Position numbers and translations under genes: made by a program | Notes under the pieces: model-generated | Databases searched by the model: none | What the model was told of the DNA's origin: nothing | The model's input: only the letters and a program-made list of their open reading frames with translations | Source of the DNA: Lucifuga dentata | Lineage: Eukaryota; Chordata; Actinopteri; Ophidiiformes; Bythitidae | Direction of reading: 5' to 3' | Assembly (NCBI GenBank): GCA_014773175.1 | Contig: VXCM01000690.1 | Location: forward strand, 78,256-142,255 | DNA length: 64,000 nt | Shown: positions 36,001 to 50,120 of the stretch, one piece after another | How positions within the stretch are numbered: position 1 is the stretch's first letter | How the letters are laid out: each line of letters begins with the position of its first letter

Positions 36001-37080
36001 CTTTTGCATGATTGCTGAAGACACTGTCATTTATATTTCTTGGTAAAAGCCATCTTCTCCTGGGACTATATTTCCTGGAAGAGCAATACATTGCCTTTCG
36101 TGCAGCTCCATGTTGGACTGTTAAATAACTTACTTTGACAGAAAAGTTGATAGTCATGTTTGCATGTTTGCTCAAGCACATTTCAAGTCTCTACAAATTG
36201 ATTTTTTAAAAGTGTACTAGAATGAACTGAAAACAATGGCAGTCTGGAAGTTAGGAAGAAAAATTCTAAAATTTACTGCTTCAGCAGTATATTTTGGGAA
36301 ATGGTTATCAGTGTATTGTGTATATGGGTTGTATGTACTGGGCTCAAACATTCTAAATTGCCTGTATTCTTAATATCGTGCTTGTTAACATGTTGAATAT
36401 TGTACCCCATGACCCTTAAACAAAATTTGATGTGGAAAATTGGGTGGAATTCCCCTTTAACAACGTCCAACATGTCCTGTATATCCACACATATACACCT
36501 GTGTCTACATACACACAAAAAAATCCCCCATGGCACTTCCATCGGAGCATTGGGTTTGAAGTTACAGTATATATATCATAGAAATCAAGCTAATTTAAAG
36601 TACAAGAGCTCAAATATTACAGATGAATAAATAAAGAAATGAATAAATAAATTGTGAACACCCCCACAGGATTCTTTCTTATTCAACTATTCACCCACAC
36701 ACAGTCTCAGTCTCTCATTGAAACAGATTAGCGCTTAATGGAAGCTCAGAGTAGTGTGTGTGTGGCAGCAGTGGTGTGTGCTGAGACAGCCAGCGGTCTG
36801 GGTACCCCGTACATGTGATGCTCCCTCCAGGGGTCTCTCCCCAGAGGCTGTCCTCCTCCGTTATTAAAGATCCTCTCCTCCTCCACTCGGCTCAGCTCAG
36901 ATGCAACACTCCATTTTAGGAAAGGAGGGTGCCGTGACTTAATCAGGGCTTTCCTGTGAGAAATGTACAAATGCGCGCATGCGTGTGGGTGGAAGCTGAA
37001 CCGTTGGGAGGGTAGTGTAGTTAGGAATAGTATTGATTAATGGGAGAGTGCTGGCCCAGAGAGGAGTGTGTGTGCACGCT

Positions 37081-37111
<31 letters not shown>

Positions 37112-37131
37112 CTGTGTGTGCAGCAATGGTN

Positions 37132-37178
<47 letters not shown>

Positions 37179-37694
37179 CTGTGTGTGCAGCAATGGTGGA
37201 AGAAGTACTCGAGCATAAATAAAACATTTATTAGCAACAAAATGGCCATAAGTATCAAAAGTGAAAGATGTCATTGTGAAGAAGTATAGAGTTTAGTTTT
37301 GTTGTCACAGGACAACTTCCTGTGTCTATTTTGGGAATTTTATGCTGTCAGTTCAATCAAAGAAGGAAAGGAAGAAAAGAAGGTAAAAATGAAAGGGAGG
37401 ATAGAAATAAAGAAGGAAAGAGGGAATATGAGAAGTATAGACATTAGAAAAGAAGGAAGGACTGAACAAAAGAAAGAAGATAAAAAAAGGAAGGATATAT
37501 AATGACATTAGTGATTTTTAAAATCTTATTTCATGTTGAAAATCTCCAAACTGGTAACTATTGGTTTGTTTCAGATGGATGTAGTGGAGTAAAAAAAAAA
37601 AAATACAATACATCCCAAGTAGAAAGTTATGCAGCACTCAGAATGATCTAAGCACAGTATTTGCTATTTTCTGCCTGGTGCGGTGGTTTGTTTA

Positions 37695-37731
<37 letters not shown>

Positions 37732-40700
37732 TATGCACTTGCCTCGCATCACACAGGCAAACTGTTTTCTCCTCACGTGCTGAAGGCAGGTCAGTAAGCG
37801 GAGAGATTACGCTGCAGCACAGCTGATGTATTAATCAAATCACAGTGATCATTCCCTTAATAACTCAACAATAGCCCTTTATTAATCAAATGCAAAATTG
37901 ACCTGGGGAGCACCCTTAAAGATTTCCTCTGAGAAATCAGTTCTGCACTATTACAATATTAGCTCCTTCCCAACACAATGGCAACAGCTGTATTAATGGC
38001 AGTGTTCTTTCATAACTGCCTGACATGCGTATTGCCAAAGTCATCTTGTTCTGTTATTGCACGAGCAGGAGCCGCATCCTCACGGGAATAAGACCAATCC
38101 ATCACAGCAATTAGCTCGGCTCCTACAAGATTTTCCTCCCACTGATTCTAGTCCTTTCACTCACTGCATTGACTTATTCTCTCTTCTGCAGCAAGACTTA
38201 TTATGCTTTTATTGTTATTTTTGTTTGTCTTTTGCTGTCGTCTTTCTCTATTTTCTCTCTTGCTTTTAGGGTCTCCCAAACACCTGTGTGGTTTAGCCTG
38301 GTTGAATCAAACTGAGGTACTGCATGTCTTTTGCTTTGGTAAGGTTAATTTGGGCAGGTCTGAGCACAGTAGTTGGACTTGGGTGTGGACCAAAACAACC
38401 GCAGCAAGACTCCTTTGAAGAAGTTTTCTCCGTCTGATCTCAAATGAACCCTGCAGCACTTCCTTTGTGCTATGAATATGATCCAAACTAGTTCTGAACC
38501 AGCTACAAGGTGATGTGATGTAAAACCAGAGAGGGTTAGGTGTGCTTGGATGATTGTTAAAGGATCATACCATCCATTTTGCATGTTTGAGCTTAATATA
38601 TTAAATTTCATACACGTAACGTTACTTAACGTTACTGACAATCATTTCCCAAAGGATACTACTGGAACGGTGAATTAAAAAATTTCCAGACCGCCATTGG
38701 TTTCAGTTCATTCTGGTACACTATTAAAATCAACTTGTTGATACTTGAAACGTTCTTGGGATAGGTAATCCATCATCGCGAACAAGACATGTATTCAGGT
38801 TTTTTTTCGAAGTTTTGTAATTTTAGCTTTTAAGCGCAATAAAAAGTGTGGAGTGACTGTATGTCTCCACAGGGAATATAGCTAAAAAAGACCTGTGATT
38901 ATCAAAAAATTTAAACGATCGTGATTTCATAAGGCTGCGTAACTACTAGCAAGTGAAACATCGATCGCTTGAATATTTGATTTTGAAACATTAAGAGATT
39001 TTGCAAAATATCAGTAAAGCTGAAACATGGTTTTATCCTTTGGAAAATGATTGTCGGTAACCTTACGTGTATGAAAATTGAATATATTAGGCTCAAACAT
39101 GCAAAATGGATGGCATGGACCTTTAAGTAAACTACGCCTTTAATTAGCCATAGTAAATCATACAGGCGCTGTGAAAAAGTTGCAACATATCAAGCTTACA
39201 TAACATGTTTCAGAATGACATCAGCGTGTATATCAGTATGTGCTAAATATTCTCCTGTTCAGCCGTCTGAAGGCAGCATGTCTTCTCCACATAATGTGAA
39301 GCATTATGTAGTTTTCCAAACATTGTCTTGAAGTCAAATTCAGCTTTCCGCCGGCATAGTTTTGCTTGGTGTACCACCCAAATGACTACGACGACAAATG
39401 TATCCCAGTTCTGTCATTGCTCCACATTACTGGCACAAAGTAGTTGCTTCTTGTTTTTAACTGTTCAGGCAATTTGAAAATGCCATTGTATTCTTTAAAC
39501 TTTTGATGGGCATTTCTCAGCATTTGTGACATTTCATACACTAAACTATTAATCAATCAATGAAAAAAATAATTGATAGATTAATTGATAGTTACAGCAG
39601 CATTTGTTGTAGCCCTAATGTGGACATGTTTTCATCCTTATCTTATTTCATCTCATGGACAAAGGAATTGTCTCCCAGTTCTCAAGCTAAATTATGTAGC
39701 CCAGGTTGTCTGGCAGCATCAAAAGGCTCTTTAGACCTTTAAAGATTCATTTTGCTAGCGTGACTGTGAGTGATATCAATTTTTCTGTGAACATCTTCCT
39801 TTACTGGTGTCTCCTGAGAAGTTGAGAGGAAATAGACTCCTGCACTACATTTTTTTTTTTTTTTTTTTTTTACAACAGCATATAGCATGTATACTGGAAG
39901 TGTGAATGTTCTTGTTGCACACACCTTTACAAAATGTCTCACTTGTCTTCTTGGACCCAGCTCTTCACCAGTCACATCTGTAGCTTATTTCAGTTTTGTG
40001 TGTTTACCCTTTATGTTTTTGATTGCTTATGTGCAGTGATCTGCTTCCCTTATCTTTGGCCTTTTTTTTTTGGTACATTTCCTCTTGAAAAATGTACAAA
40101 AAAACCCCCAAAAAACAAAAAAACAAGCTTCTATCTCCTCACAAAAATCACAAAAATAGAAATGTTTTCTAATGTGATATAATGAATGATAAATAAAGAT
40201 ACTGCAATATCCCTTTGACAATTGAAGGCCGAATGTGACCCTGAAGATCGTATTCCTAAACATCAGCAGAATGACCTTGACCCATTCAGTGAGGAGTGAA
40301 CACATTTGACCAAACATCCACAGATGCATGGCAGAGCACAAGAGAGCAAACTCTAGTGGGCAGAACTCAGCAGCGTGAACACACTTACAGGCCAAGAAAC
40401 ACAGCTTTGGGCTTCAGAATGTCCATATTTTAAACAGAGAGGACAGATGGTTTGAGTAAAAGAGGCCATTTATGTCAAACTGGATAATCCTTCCCTGACT
40501 CCATTTATCTGCTGTTCACAGTGCTGCTCATCGGTCTGCCAGGAATAAATGTCACTACCTGTTCCTGCTACAGTTAGAACTGAAGAAGCTTTCAATCAAC
40601 AGCAAAATCTTCAAACCTTCAAATTTTTCCAGTCCAGATATTGCACCTGACCACCTGGATGACTGAGATGAAGCTTCTCAGCCAAGTTATGCAGTAGTTT

Positions 40701-43700
40701 TAACATGTTGTAGGTCAAACATAGTAAAAAGTAAATTGATTTCAGACTTCAGACAAACCATTTTTGCATCATACAGTATCGTTAGATATGAAACTTACTC
40801 AAAGCCAAATTTGAAAATGAATTTGATATCTCCTGAGAAACCCCTACTAAAAGGAGACATTGTCTCTGGTTTTACAGGTAAAGGAGAACTCCAGCTATGA
40901 GTTTACAGTAGAAGTTAAGAATTACATGTCAAGTGCAGTGTATTCCGTTGAAGAAAAGCATTCCGTTGAAGGCAATTACTTCCTCTGCCTTTGCATAATG
41001 AAACATACAGTAGGTACTGTATGTTCTGCACTGCACAGTGCTGCATTAAAGGTTAGAATGCAGGGAATATATAATAAATCTGTCAGATTGCTTTATACTA
41101 TTATCTGAGGATTAATGCTTTGTACAAGGAAGCTTAGCACCTTGGGGTGATTATGATGATGATTAGTGATTACTTAATAGTGATTACTTAATGATTAACA
41201 GATCCAGTTCCCAACTGGTAGACATGTACAGTACCAGGATGCAACATTTATCAGTTACTTAGACCTGAAAACATCGAATCAGTTGCTATGTACTGATATG
41301 TTACTAAATCAAACTGGTGTTTACCTAGTAGACCAACCAGATTTACCAAATTAAAAGGGTGAACAGCAATTCCATGCAGTTCCACATAGCGACAGTTGGT
41401 GACAGTAGTGAACAATAAGAGGAAGTAGTGAGCCAAAAAAAAAAAAAAANAAAAAAAAAAAAAAAAAGGAAGAGAAGAAGACAACTAGCAGATATTAAAA
41501 TTGATGTGAAGACTGCAGGCAAATTTTTATGAGGTAAGAAATACACTGAACATGTTGGTTGGAATCTAGGGATATCTAATGTATAATGTGTTGTACATTG
41601 TACATTAAAGGACCAGACTGATGATGATTTGCATGTTTAAGCCCAATAAACACTACTCACATACATGGTGCATCACTGGCAACCATTTTCCAAAACATAA
41701 AACCATATTTTAGTTTTCCTTTTATTTGCCAAATCCCCTAATCTTTCAAAGTCAAATCCTTAGGTAATACACCTACTTTAAAATCCAATGTTTCACCTGC
41801 TAACATGTACATCAGAATGTAGAAGCAACAGTCAAGAAGACAAGCCATCCTCTCCTGGGACTATACTCCCTGACAGAGAAAAAAAAAAAAAAATNAAAAA
41901 AAAAAAAAAATCAGCTGTTTATCACAGCTGGTTAGCTGTGGCAGGAAGGCAGGAAAGACAAAACTAAAATGTACAGGTCCGGTAGTACATTTTGGAAAGT
42001 AGCAGTAATGTAGCATATATGTGGGTTGTATTTATAGAGTTAAACATGCAAAATCACCAGTATACTCTGTTAAGTAAAACTTGTTTTATTTTACTATAAT
42101 AAACTTGGAAAAGAAATCATTTGAGTCACATCATAATATTACGATATCTAAAATCCCAATTGTTATTTACTGCATGATAGCAATATATTCATCAATATAT
42201 TTCCCAATAGTGCAACATACTTTTAACAGTAAAAATATACTCTACTTCATAGCACAGATCCCTGCTTGTAGGTTTAAGGAAGATGAAGTGTTGCATGGCT
42301 GACTTTGTCATCTCTGTCCTGCAGTGTAGCTCTATGGACAGAAGACAGCTCAGTAATCACAATGACAGTATTACACTACTACTGTAATACTGTAGGTAAA
42401 TAAATATTCGTACAGTCCAGAAGTTTGACACCAGAGTACTGACAAGATTGGGGATGTTCTCTTGGAATGGAACCAGATACGAAGAAGTTTTTTGCTGACA
42501 AATCGAGCTTCATGTTGAGATAATGGAAATGTGGGTACCATCAAAAAGACATTTTCTTCATTATTGATATTTAAATAATTTTCTGTTTAGCACCTGCTAT
42601 GACCATAATTCAAAGATAAAGTGGGGAAATGCATGCTAAAGCTACAAACACATATTTAATAAATAATCACTGGAAGCAAATTGCAAGCAGTACTTCCTGC
42701 AGTTTTTATTGCTTTTCTCTTTTATCTAAAGTGGAATGCAGCACTGATGCTATTTTTCTGGAGTGGAGGTGAGCTTTATACACAGATTCAATAGCCTGAA
42801 TATAACCTGAGCTGGAGTTACTATGGTGATGTACACAGTTTAAAAGTGAGTCATCATCATCATCATGAGACTGAAAAGCCAGGGTTAAGCCTAAATTTAG
42901 CCTGGTAACCTTCCGTTCTCGATTTAGCACACAAATTCCAATGGTGGGTGTATGGTTATTTGTGTCTTTTAAGTGTTTTTCCTCACACCTTTGCCCAAAA
43001 TTTGCTGCAGTATGGTTTTTGCAAGAATAGCTTTTTTGTCAAATTTGTGGATGCGACATGGTTGTAGGATATTGGATGAGGAAGTTGTTTCACCTATTAC
43101 TGAATAAATGTCGGTAACATTATGACCTCATCCACTTTTTATCAGGTGATGAGATCCTCGGTCTTTATTTTGTTTAAAGAGGACATGTTGTGCTTTTTGT
43201 TATTTCCTCTCATCTTTATGGTGTAATGTAAGGAGGATGTCTTGATTGGCTTAGCTACAAAACTCTAATACAAATGTATCCAGTAAGTCAAACTCATAGG
43301 TTTGACTATGAGAGTATGTCTCATACTCAAGTCACGCAGAAACCATGTTTGACTCATGATCCATGTGTATTTGTGAGCGTGAGTGAGAGTCTGTGTGTAT
43401 GTGTAAATGTGTATTTGGACATGGTGTGTGCTTGTATGAACAGTGCAAGAAAAACAATGGGAGTCCTTTAATGTCACATTACTCAGCACGATAATCATGT
43501 ATGACATGCGACGTGTCAGGCTGCATTGTCGTCGTCTACTGAGCGTGTGCAGAAGAGTCCCGCAGCCCTGCATGTGACATCAGAGCACTGAAGTTAAATC
43601 CTTCCAGTCCTTACTCAAACACGAAAACTATCATCGTTCTCCTTTTTCTCCCATCTCTGGTTAAGTCATACTCCCAGAATGCTTTGCATCAAGGCATATG

Positions 43701-46416
43701 GTGCAAGGGCAGAAGTTCAGCAGCTACTGTATTTTTAGTGGCTATATTTATCATTTTAAACCAGCCGATGCTTTCTAACCCCCTTTTCCCATTTTTTTTC
43801 CATTTGTAAAAGATGTAAAGACTCAAAGATGGTGGGAGTGTGGGAATGATAAACAGCTGATTTCAAATGTCAATGCGATGCTTCTCTGTTGTTGAGTTGT
43901 ATGGATCCTAAAAGATAAAATGTGTTGGCCCTCCTGCTGAGCGGTGGTTCATTTCACAGTTTTAGGAATGCCAATGTTACTCTCTTTTCTAAATCAGGAT
44001 GGCTGGATTTTTCCAGTATGATTCTGCTACGCTTCAGTGAACTTATTCCCTTTGACTGGATACAAAACAAGTGCGCATGCCAGCTGTGGCACATCTTTTT
44101 CTATTATCTAGAGATTTACTGAATAAATGTGTCCGGCCAGATTCTGAAGCTTTAAAGAACAGTTCAGATGAATGGCAAAACAGATGTAAAATGATAAAGT
44201 TGATCAGATTTCTGCTTAAAAGACTTGTTCTTCCTTTAACGTACAATCTTCCAAGCCAACTTAATCTTTAAAACCAACTCATCACTGCTTTTTTTACCCT
44301 TTGTTATCCTCACAGAATCTCACCACCATGTAATTACAATCGGATGCTGTTAGGGAAGTTATTATTTAGGAGATATTTTCTGTCACTTGTGTTTTGCAGA
44401 GGGAAAGCACTTAGAAATATGTAGATACAAAAAAAAAAAAAAAAAANAAAAAAAAAAAAAAAAACATTTCCCACAGTGCAAAATTAGCCATAAGTGTCCG
44501 ATGCAGAGTCACTACAGTCATAATGGACTGGATTGCTTAAAACTGATGGTGGTCCAATGAAAGCAAACTGAAGAAGAGACATTTTAAATCCATTGTACTT
44601 CACGTCTCTGCAGTGCGATTTAGAAGGGAATTCATTAATGGAGTATTATATTATCTGTTATTCATTACCACCATGGCACCCATACATCCAACTAATGGAG
44701 TTCTTCATGTAACTATAAAACTTTCATCAACTTATTATTTTATCCAGGCCCTTTATATGACAGTGTGCTGACTTAAAGGATCAGTTCACCCAAATTACAA
44801 AAACGTATGTTTCAAATTAGCCCTTGTGGTATCTCATTATGCAGAAAGTTTTGGTTTTGAGATATCCTCAACTTCTTCCGCCAGTCCAGTACAATGGAAA
44901 TGAGTAGAATTTTGCTTGTGATTACCTTAGCAGCCTGGCATTTTGAGGATTTGGTCTGTGGTTGCCTCTGCTGTTCTATCAGTCTTCGATTGGTGGGCTT
45001 GACCCTCTTTACTGGGCAAGTGGCTTCACCTGTATGGGAGTCTAGATAAGCCACTTAACAGGTGTCTCTCTCTTTCTCTCTCTCTCCCTCCTGCAAAGCA
45101 ACTCATCTGTTCTGTTGATTTATTAGGAGATGAGGGAGGTTATGTTTTTGCTGTGTCCATTGGTTGGCTGGTTTGTTTGCAAAATTAGTCAAAAAGGTCT
45201 GAACTGATTTTGACAAAACATGATGGGAAACTTGGAGCATAGCCCAAGGATGGACCCATAAAGTTTTGATGCAAATCTGGATCCAGTAAAAGATTTTTTT
45301 AACACTGGGAGATCTAGCTTTTTCTTTTTCTTTTTTTTTTTTTTTTTNTTTTTTTTTTTTTTTTGGACTTCTTTTCCAATTCCTTCCCATATTTATCCCA
45401 CAATGGACTATCAACATGTGCCATTTCTGAATCTAGATAAACTGTAAAAAGTATTTGAGCACTGTTGCCTCCTTGGTTTGAATCCCTGTGCAACCCTGGT
45501 CCTTTCAGAGTTACAATGTTCTCCCCATCCTGGTAGTTAGGATGGATCAAATGCAAAGTGAAAATTTCACCGCAGAAGTTTGGGATTAATTTAAAAAAGC
45601 TTTTATGATTAGAACTTTAGACAAAAAAATGTCACCTAGCTATGTACTCCAATGAGCGCTCTTCTTGTTTGGCTTTGACCTCAACCACTTTGCACATACA
45701 GCTTTAATATTATAGCACTCAAACCTCATCACTGACAACTAATTACACACCCCACTGCTTTAAAATTTAGTTAGGTTGTTATGGCTGGAATAGGCTGCTC
45801 CTCACAGACCTCTAAGCATTGAAGGATTACATTTGAAACAGTCATCGGCAGCAAGCTTTTGCAGAAACAATGTCCAGATTATTCCACACATCTGCATCGA
45901 AACACTGAAGGTTTCTATAAGATCTCTGGATTATGCTGCATAGCAATAAAGACTCATACACTGTGATTTTGGGCTGTTGCAGGCAAAAGTTAACAATCGT
46001 GAGAGTTGTGATTAAATCTTTAGTCATCAGTCTGGTGGCCCTAGATCACAGAATGAGACGTGCCAAAGACAGCCTGCAGCAAAACTCTGACAATGTCAGA
46101 AATTTAAGACCACAATCTTACATTTAACTGCTGCCATAACCCACATCTATAAAACAATGTGTTTCTGCAGTTTTTTCCTGTTTGTTGTAGTGCAACAATT
46201 TATCACACTATCTGCCATGTAGCATTCTTGATATCATCTGACACGGATTACTAAATCTGGCTCTGGCAGCACACTGTCATGGTTAGCTTTTCTACGAGAT
46301 GTTACTTTTTCCATTGATTTAAAAAGTTGAGCTGTGAAACAAAAAAGGTCTAATTTCTATCTTACTGATGAAACCAGATTTCCCCAAATGTTCTCAAATG
46401 TCACAAAATAGTTTCA

Positions 46417-46451
<35 letters not shown>

Positions 46452-46458
46452 CTCTCAT

Positions 46459-46495
<37 letters not shown>

Positions 46496-46564
46496 GTTCT
46501 ATACCAAACTGTACTATTAAAAAGCCAAGTCAACAGAACAACTACAGCCATAGCATCTGCACAA

Positions 46565-46623
<59 letters not shown>

Positions 46624-46955
46624 TGCACACATACACACAGAGTCTAAATAGGAGCATGCCATGCAAACATCCAAATGCAATCAGTAAACCCTCTTGCCCT
46701 CATCATCTTTCTCCCAATGTCAAATTCAGCCAGTGGTGGCTATTTGTTTCCATGACAATGGCTTGAAAGTGTTAGAGCACACACACACACACACACGCAT
46801 TCCATCTCTCTCTCTANCAGTGTTATGCAAGACTCCCAGGTTCTTTCTTACTCAGGAGAGGTGACATCATCATTGGTAGGAATGAGGGTGTGGAAGGTGA
46901 GTTTTGGAACAGCAGTTCTGCACGTTACTGCTTCTGCCTTGCCAGCAGAACTGCC

Positions 46956-47012
<57 letters not shown>

Positions 47013-49905
47013 TACAGTAGAATTCAAAACTTTTAAGTGCACAATGAAGTCAGAAGAGGAAAGTAAAATTAATTTTGCTTCTTTACTGGAGTTTTTTACT
47101 GCTCCTTTTTTTCTTTGTTCATTTGTTAATTTGTTTCTTCTTCCATTCATTTGTTCGTTCATTTGTGTTTTGTTCAGTCATTTGTTTTGAACAAACAAAT
47201 TAACAAACAAACAAATTCTTTCTTTTGTTCCATCCATCCATCTGTCCTTTCTTCTTTTGTTACTCTTTACCTCTAGCTACTGTAGGTGACCATTTAATCC
47301 TGTAATTGTGAAAATCCCCAAAACTGGAGTAAAGGAGTTTTCACCCTGTCAGCAACAAAGTATTATATGTTGGAATAAAAAATAACTGAAGCTGAATTAG
47401 AAGGTGAAGTTTAACTTAAATCTAAATTGGATCCTTCAATAGATTTTGTAATCTGAATGCTAATCCTGTTATTGGAATCCCTCAACTCACACGACAGCAT
47501 GGAAATTCCCCAAACTGAAAATATGAGAGTTTTCACTCAAATATCAAAAGCTAAACTTGACTCCTCTTCCCAGTGGAACATTTGATACTCGAGTACATCT
47601 TACAAGTAATTTATTCACTAATGGGATATTTTTACATTCTGGTACTTACAGTAAGTAAAGATTCTGAATGCTGCTTCCAACTCTAATGAAGTTAATGTCA
47701 ATTTGAAATGAACACTGGCAGCTTGCATTAGCAGTTCCAGCCTACATGACAACCCACTTAAGGCACTTTGAATAATTCACTGTGAATATATTAGCTTATC
47801 AACACATTTCGCTACTTAACGAAAGCATTGACAGCCATGTAACTTGTTATACACATGACCTGTGAGAAAGTGATAACCCACTCTGAATTTCCCATGGTTT
47901 CTTTACTGTGTGGCCATGCTGGTTATGACACATTTGCTCTAATTAGCCAAGATGTGTTGTGAGTGCTGAGACATCTTTATAATTATTTGCGATGAACAAA
48001 TGAAATATGCACAATGGTTTTTTTTTTTTTTTTCNTTTTTTTTTTTTTTTTAGCCTTGTTGGGTAAAGGTGGGTAGAGATCAGGGTTGCGGAAGCAAAGG
48101 GCTGCAGCGATTGGAGAGAGAACGTATGAGTTGAGGGATGTGATGGAGAGGGCGCTTTATATTTCATATTTAAAGAGATGAGATTGCAGGAAATCCCCAA
48201 AGACTTAAACCCTTACATTTTACCTTTTCATCTCCAACTCAGTGCTGGATATAAATAAATGTAAGAGATGAAGGGAGTGATAAGGATATGTTGAAGCGAC
48301 ATACATGTGAGGGAGAGTTTCAGGCCAAACTTTACACAACATATACACTATATGTGCACAATCCTCCTGCTTATCTCCCATTTTCTTTTTTCCCTACAAA
48401 GCACTTACAGACTGCATACATCCAGCAAGGCTGCACAATCTTCTGATTTTGTTTTTTTAATAATATAAAATCTTTTGAAATTTTTAACTGGCATCTGGAT
48501 CCTCATCTGCATCAAAACAGACAGAGTCGTGACAATTTTTAAGATTGTTTTTCAGGAATATCTAAATTCTCTTTGAGGATATTAGAGCTTTGCACAAGGG
48601 TGAATTATGCAAAATTTCACATAACTGGAATTCATTAATTTACATTTATCAGCCTACAGGCAAAATACATCACATTTTGCAGAGTTATTATGTGCATTTC
48701 TAAATTTGGGTGCAATTGCATAATCATCTTGAACCAAAGAATCCAGGAGAAAGAAATTTTAGTTTAGGACAGTAAGTAAAATTGTTAACTGCCACACAGT
48801 GCTATCAGAGCATAGCCTCTAAATTAGGAATGACTTTACTCTAAACTAGCTGGAACCACATGGTTCTTTCAATGAGTTCCCAGTTCAACATTCCCACCAC
48901 CTTTTAAAGGACCATGAAGATTAAGAAAATGAGAGCAAGTCACGTCATGTTTGTCAGAGCAGCTTTGCTTACTGTTTTATTTTTATTTTTATTTATTGCA
49001 GTCCTGTTTCATTATTTTGAAATTTCTTTTCGGTGTGTTTCACACTTCATGTTATGAGTAATTCAGCATTCTGATAAATCTTTGAAAGTATTTTTTCCAT
49101 TTTACATGGATGACTGGAAGAGCTTTCTCCTTCTCGTCAGTCCACAGTTTGGCGTAGTTTTCCATCTCTTTAAAGTCTTGAAACCTTATTGTTGCTTTTT
49201 CACTCTCTACAAAAACAAGCTAAACTTTTTTTTTGTTTGTTTGTTTGTTTTAATAATGGCAGTTGTCTATCTGTTTGAGCTTCTGTTTGACCTTTCAGTG
49301 ATGTTCAGTCTTCTGGGTTCCACCCAGCAGTTCCTGAGCCATCAATGTACCTGAAACAGAAGGAAAAGTTTCAGAAACTATCATTCCTGTACCAAAATAG
49401 ATTCTTGTTCCTTGGTGCAAAACAAAGGAAAATTCCTGAAAAGGCTCCTCAGATCCTGGAAAGTGTCCTGTAGTATGAAAGGCACCAATCATCTTTTCCT
49501 TGGCCCATGAGCAAAAAAGGGGAACAAAAGAGATCCTGATAAGTGCTACAACAGGACAGCTGCACAGTACACCTGCATTTGAACATGTTCAGTGGAGCAT
49601 AAGAGGTGAGCAGAGGTGCTGCAGGCAGGAAAAAATGAGCCAAAGACATGTTCAATACATCTCAGTTCAGAATCCTCCAGTGGCTCACACTTGCTCCTTC
49701 TAAATTGCCTGTTAAATTAGCCTGGCATGGGACAAACACAGGGAGTTTGTTCTCTAAAGGAAGAAAGAAGCAGAATGTGTCTGAAGCAGAATGTGTTTCC
49801 CAGCAAGCTGAAGCCTGATTGCTGATTGATATGCTGACTGGCACTGATTGTGCCTGGCAAGGAAGGACAGAGATGATGATTGCAGAAAGGGAAAGCATAG
49901 AAAGG

Positions 49906-49972
<67 letters not shown>

Positions 49973-50069
49973 GATAGTTAGGGCCAGACCACCATCAGCA
50001 GCTAAGAGTTCATCTCATTGACCTCACAAATGTGCTAATTACAACTACATTAGTTTACATCCATTTACA

Positions 50070-50120
<51 letters not shown>

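Noticed and set aside
36640..36960. GC-richer stretch with GCTGAGACAGCCAGCG text
   Set aside because: It could be a small CpG-rich element, but no ORF, splice pair or start-site feature supports an exon.
36960..37740. CRISPR-like or satellite array
   Set aside because: The repeats are simple GT dinucleotides with no spaced unit, so they are ordinary vertebrate microsatellites.
46447..47190. Frames rich in VCVCV, RERER or SLSLS
   Set aside because: They are translations of CA and CT microsatellites.
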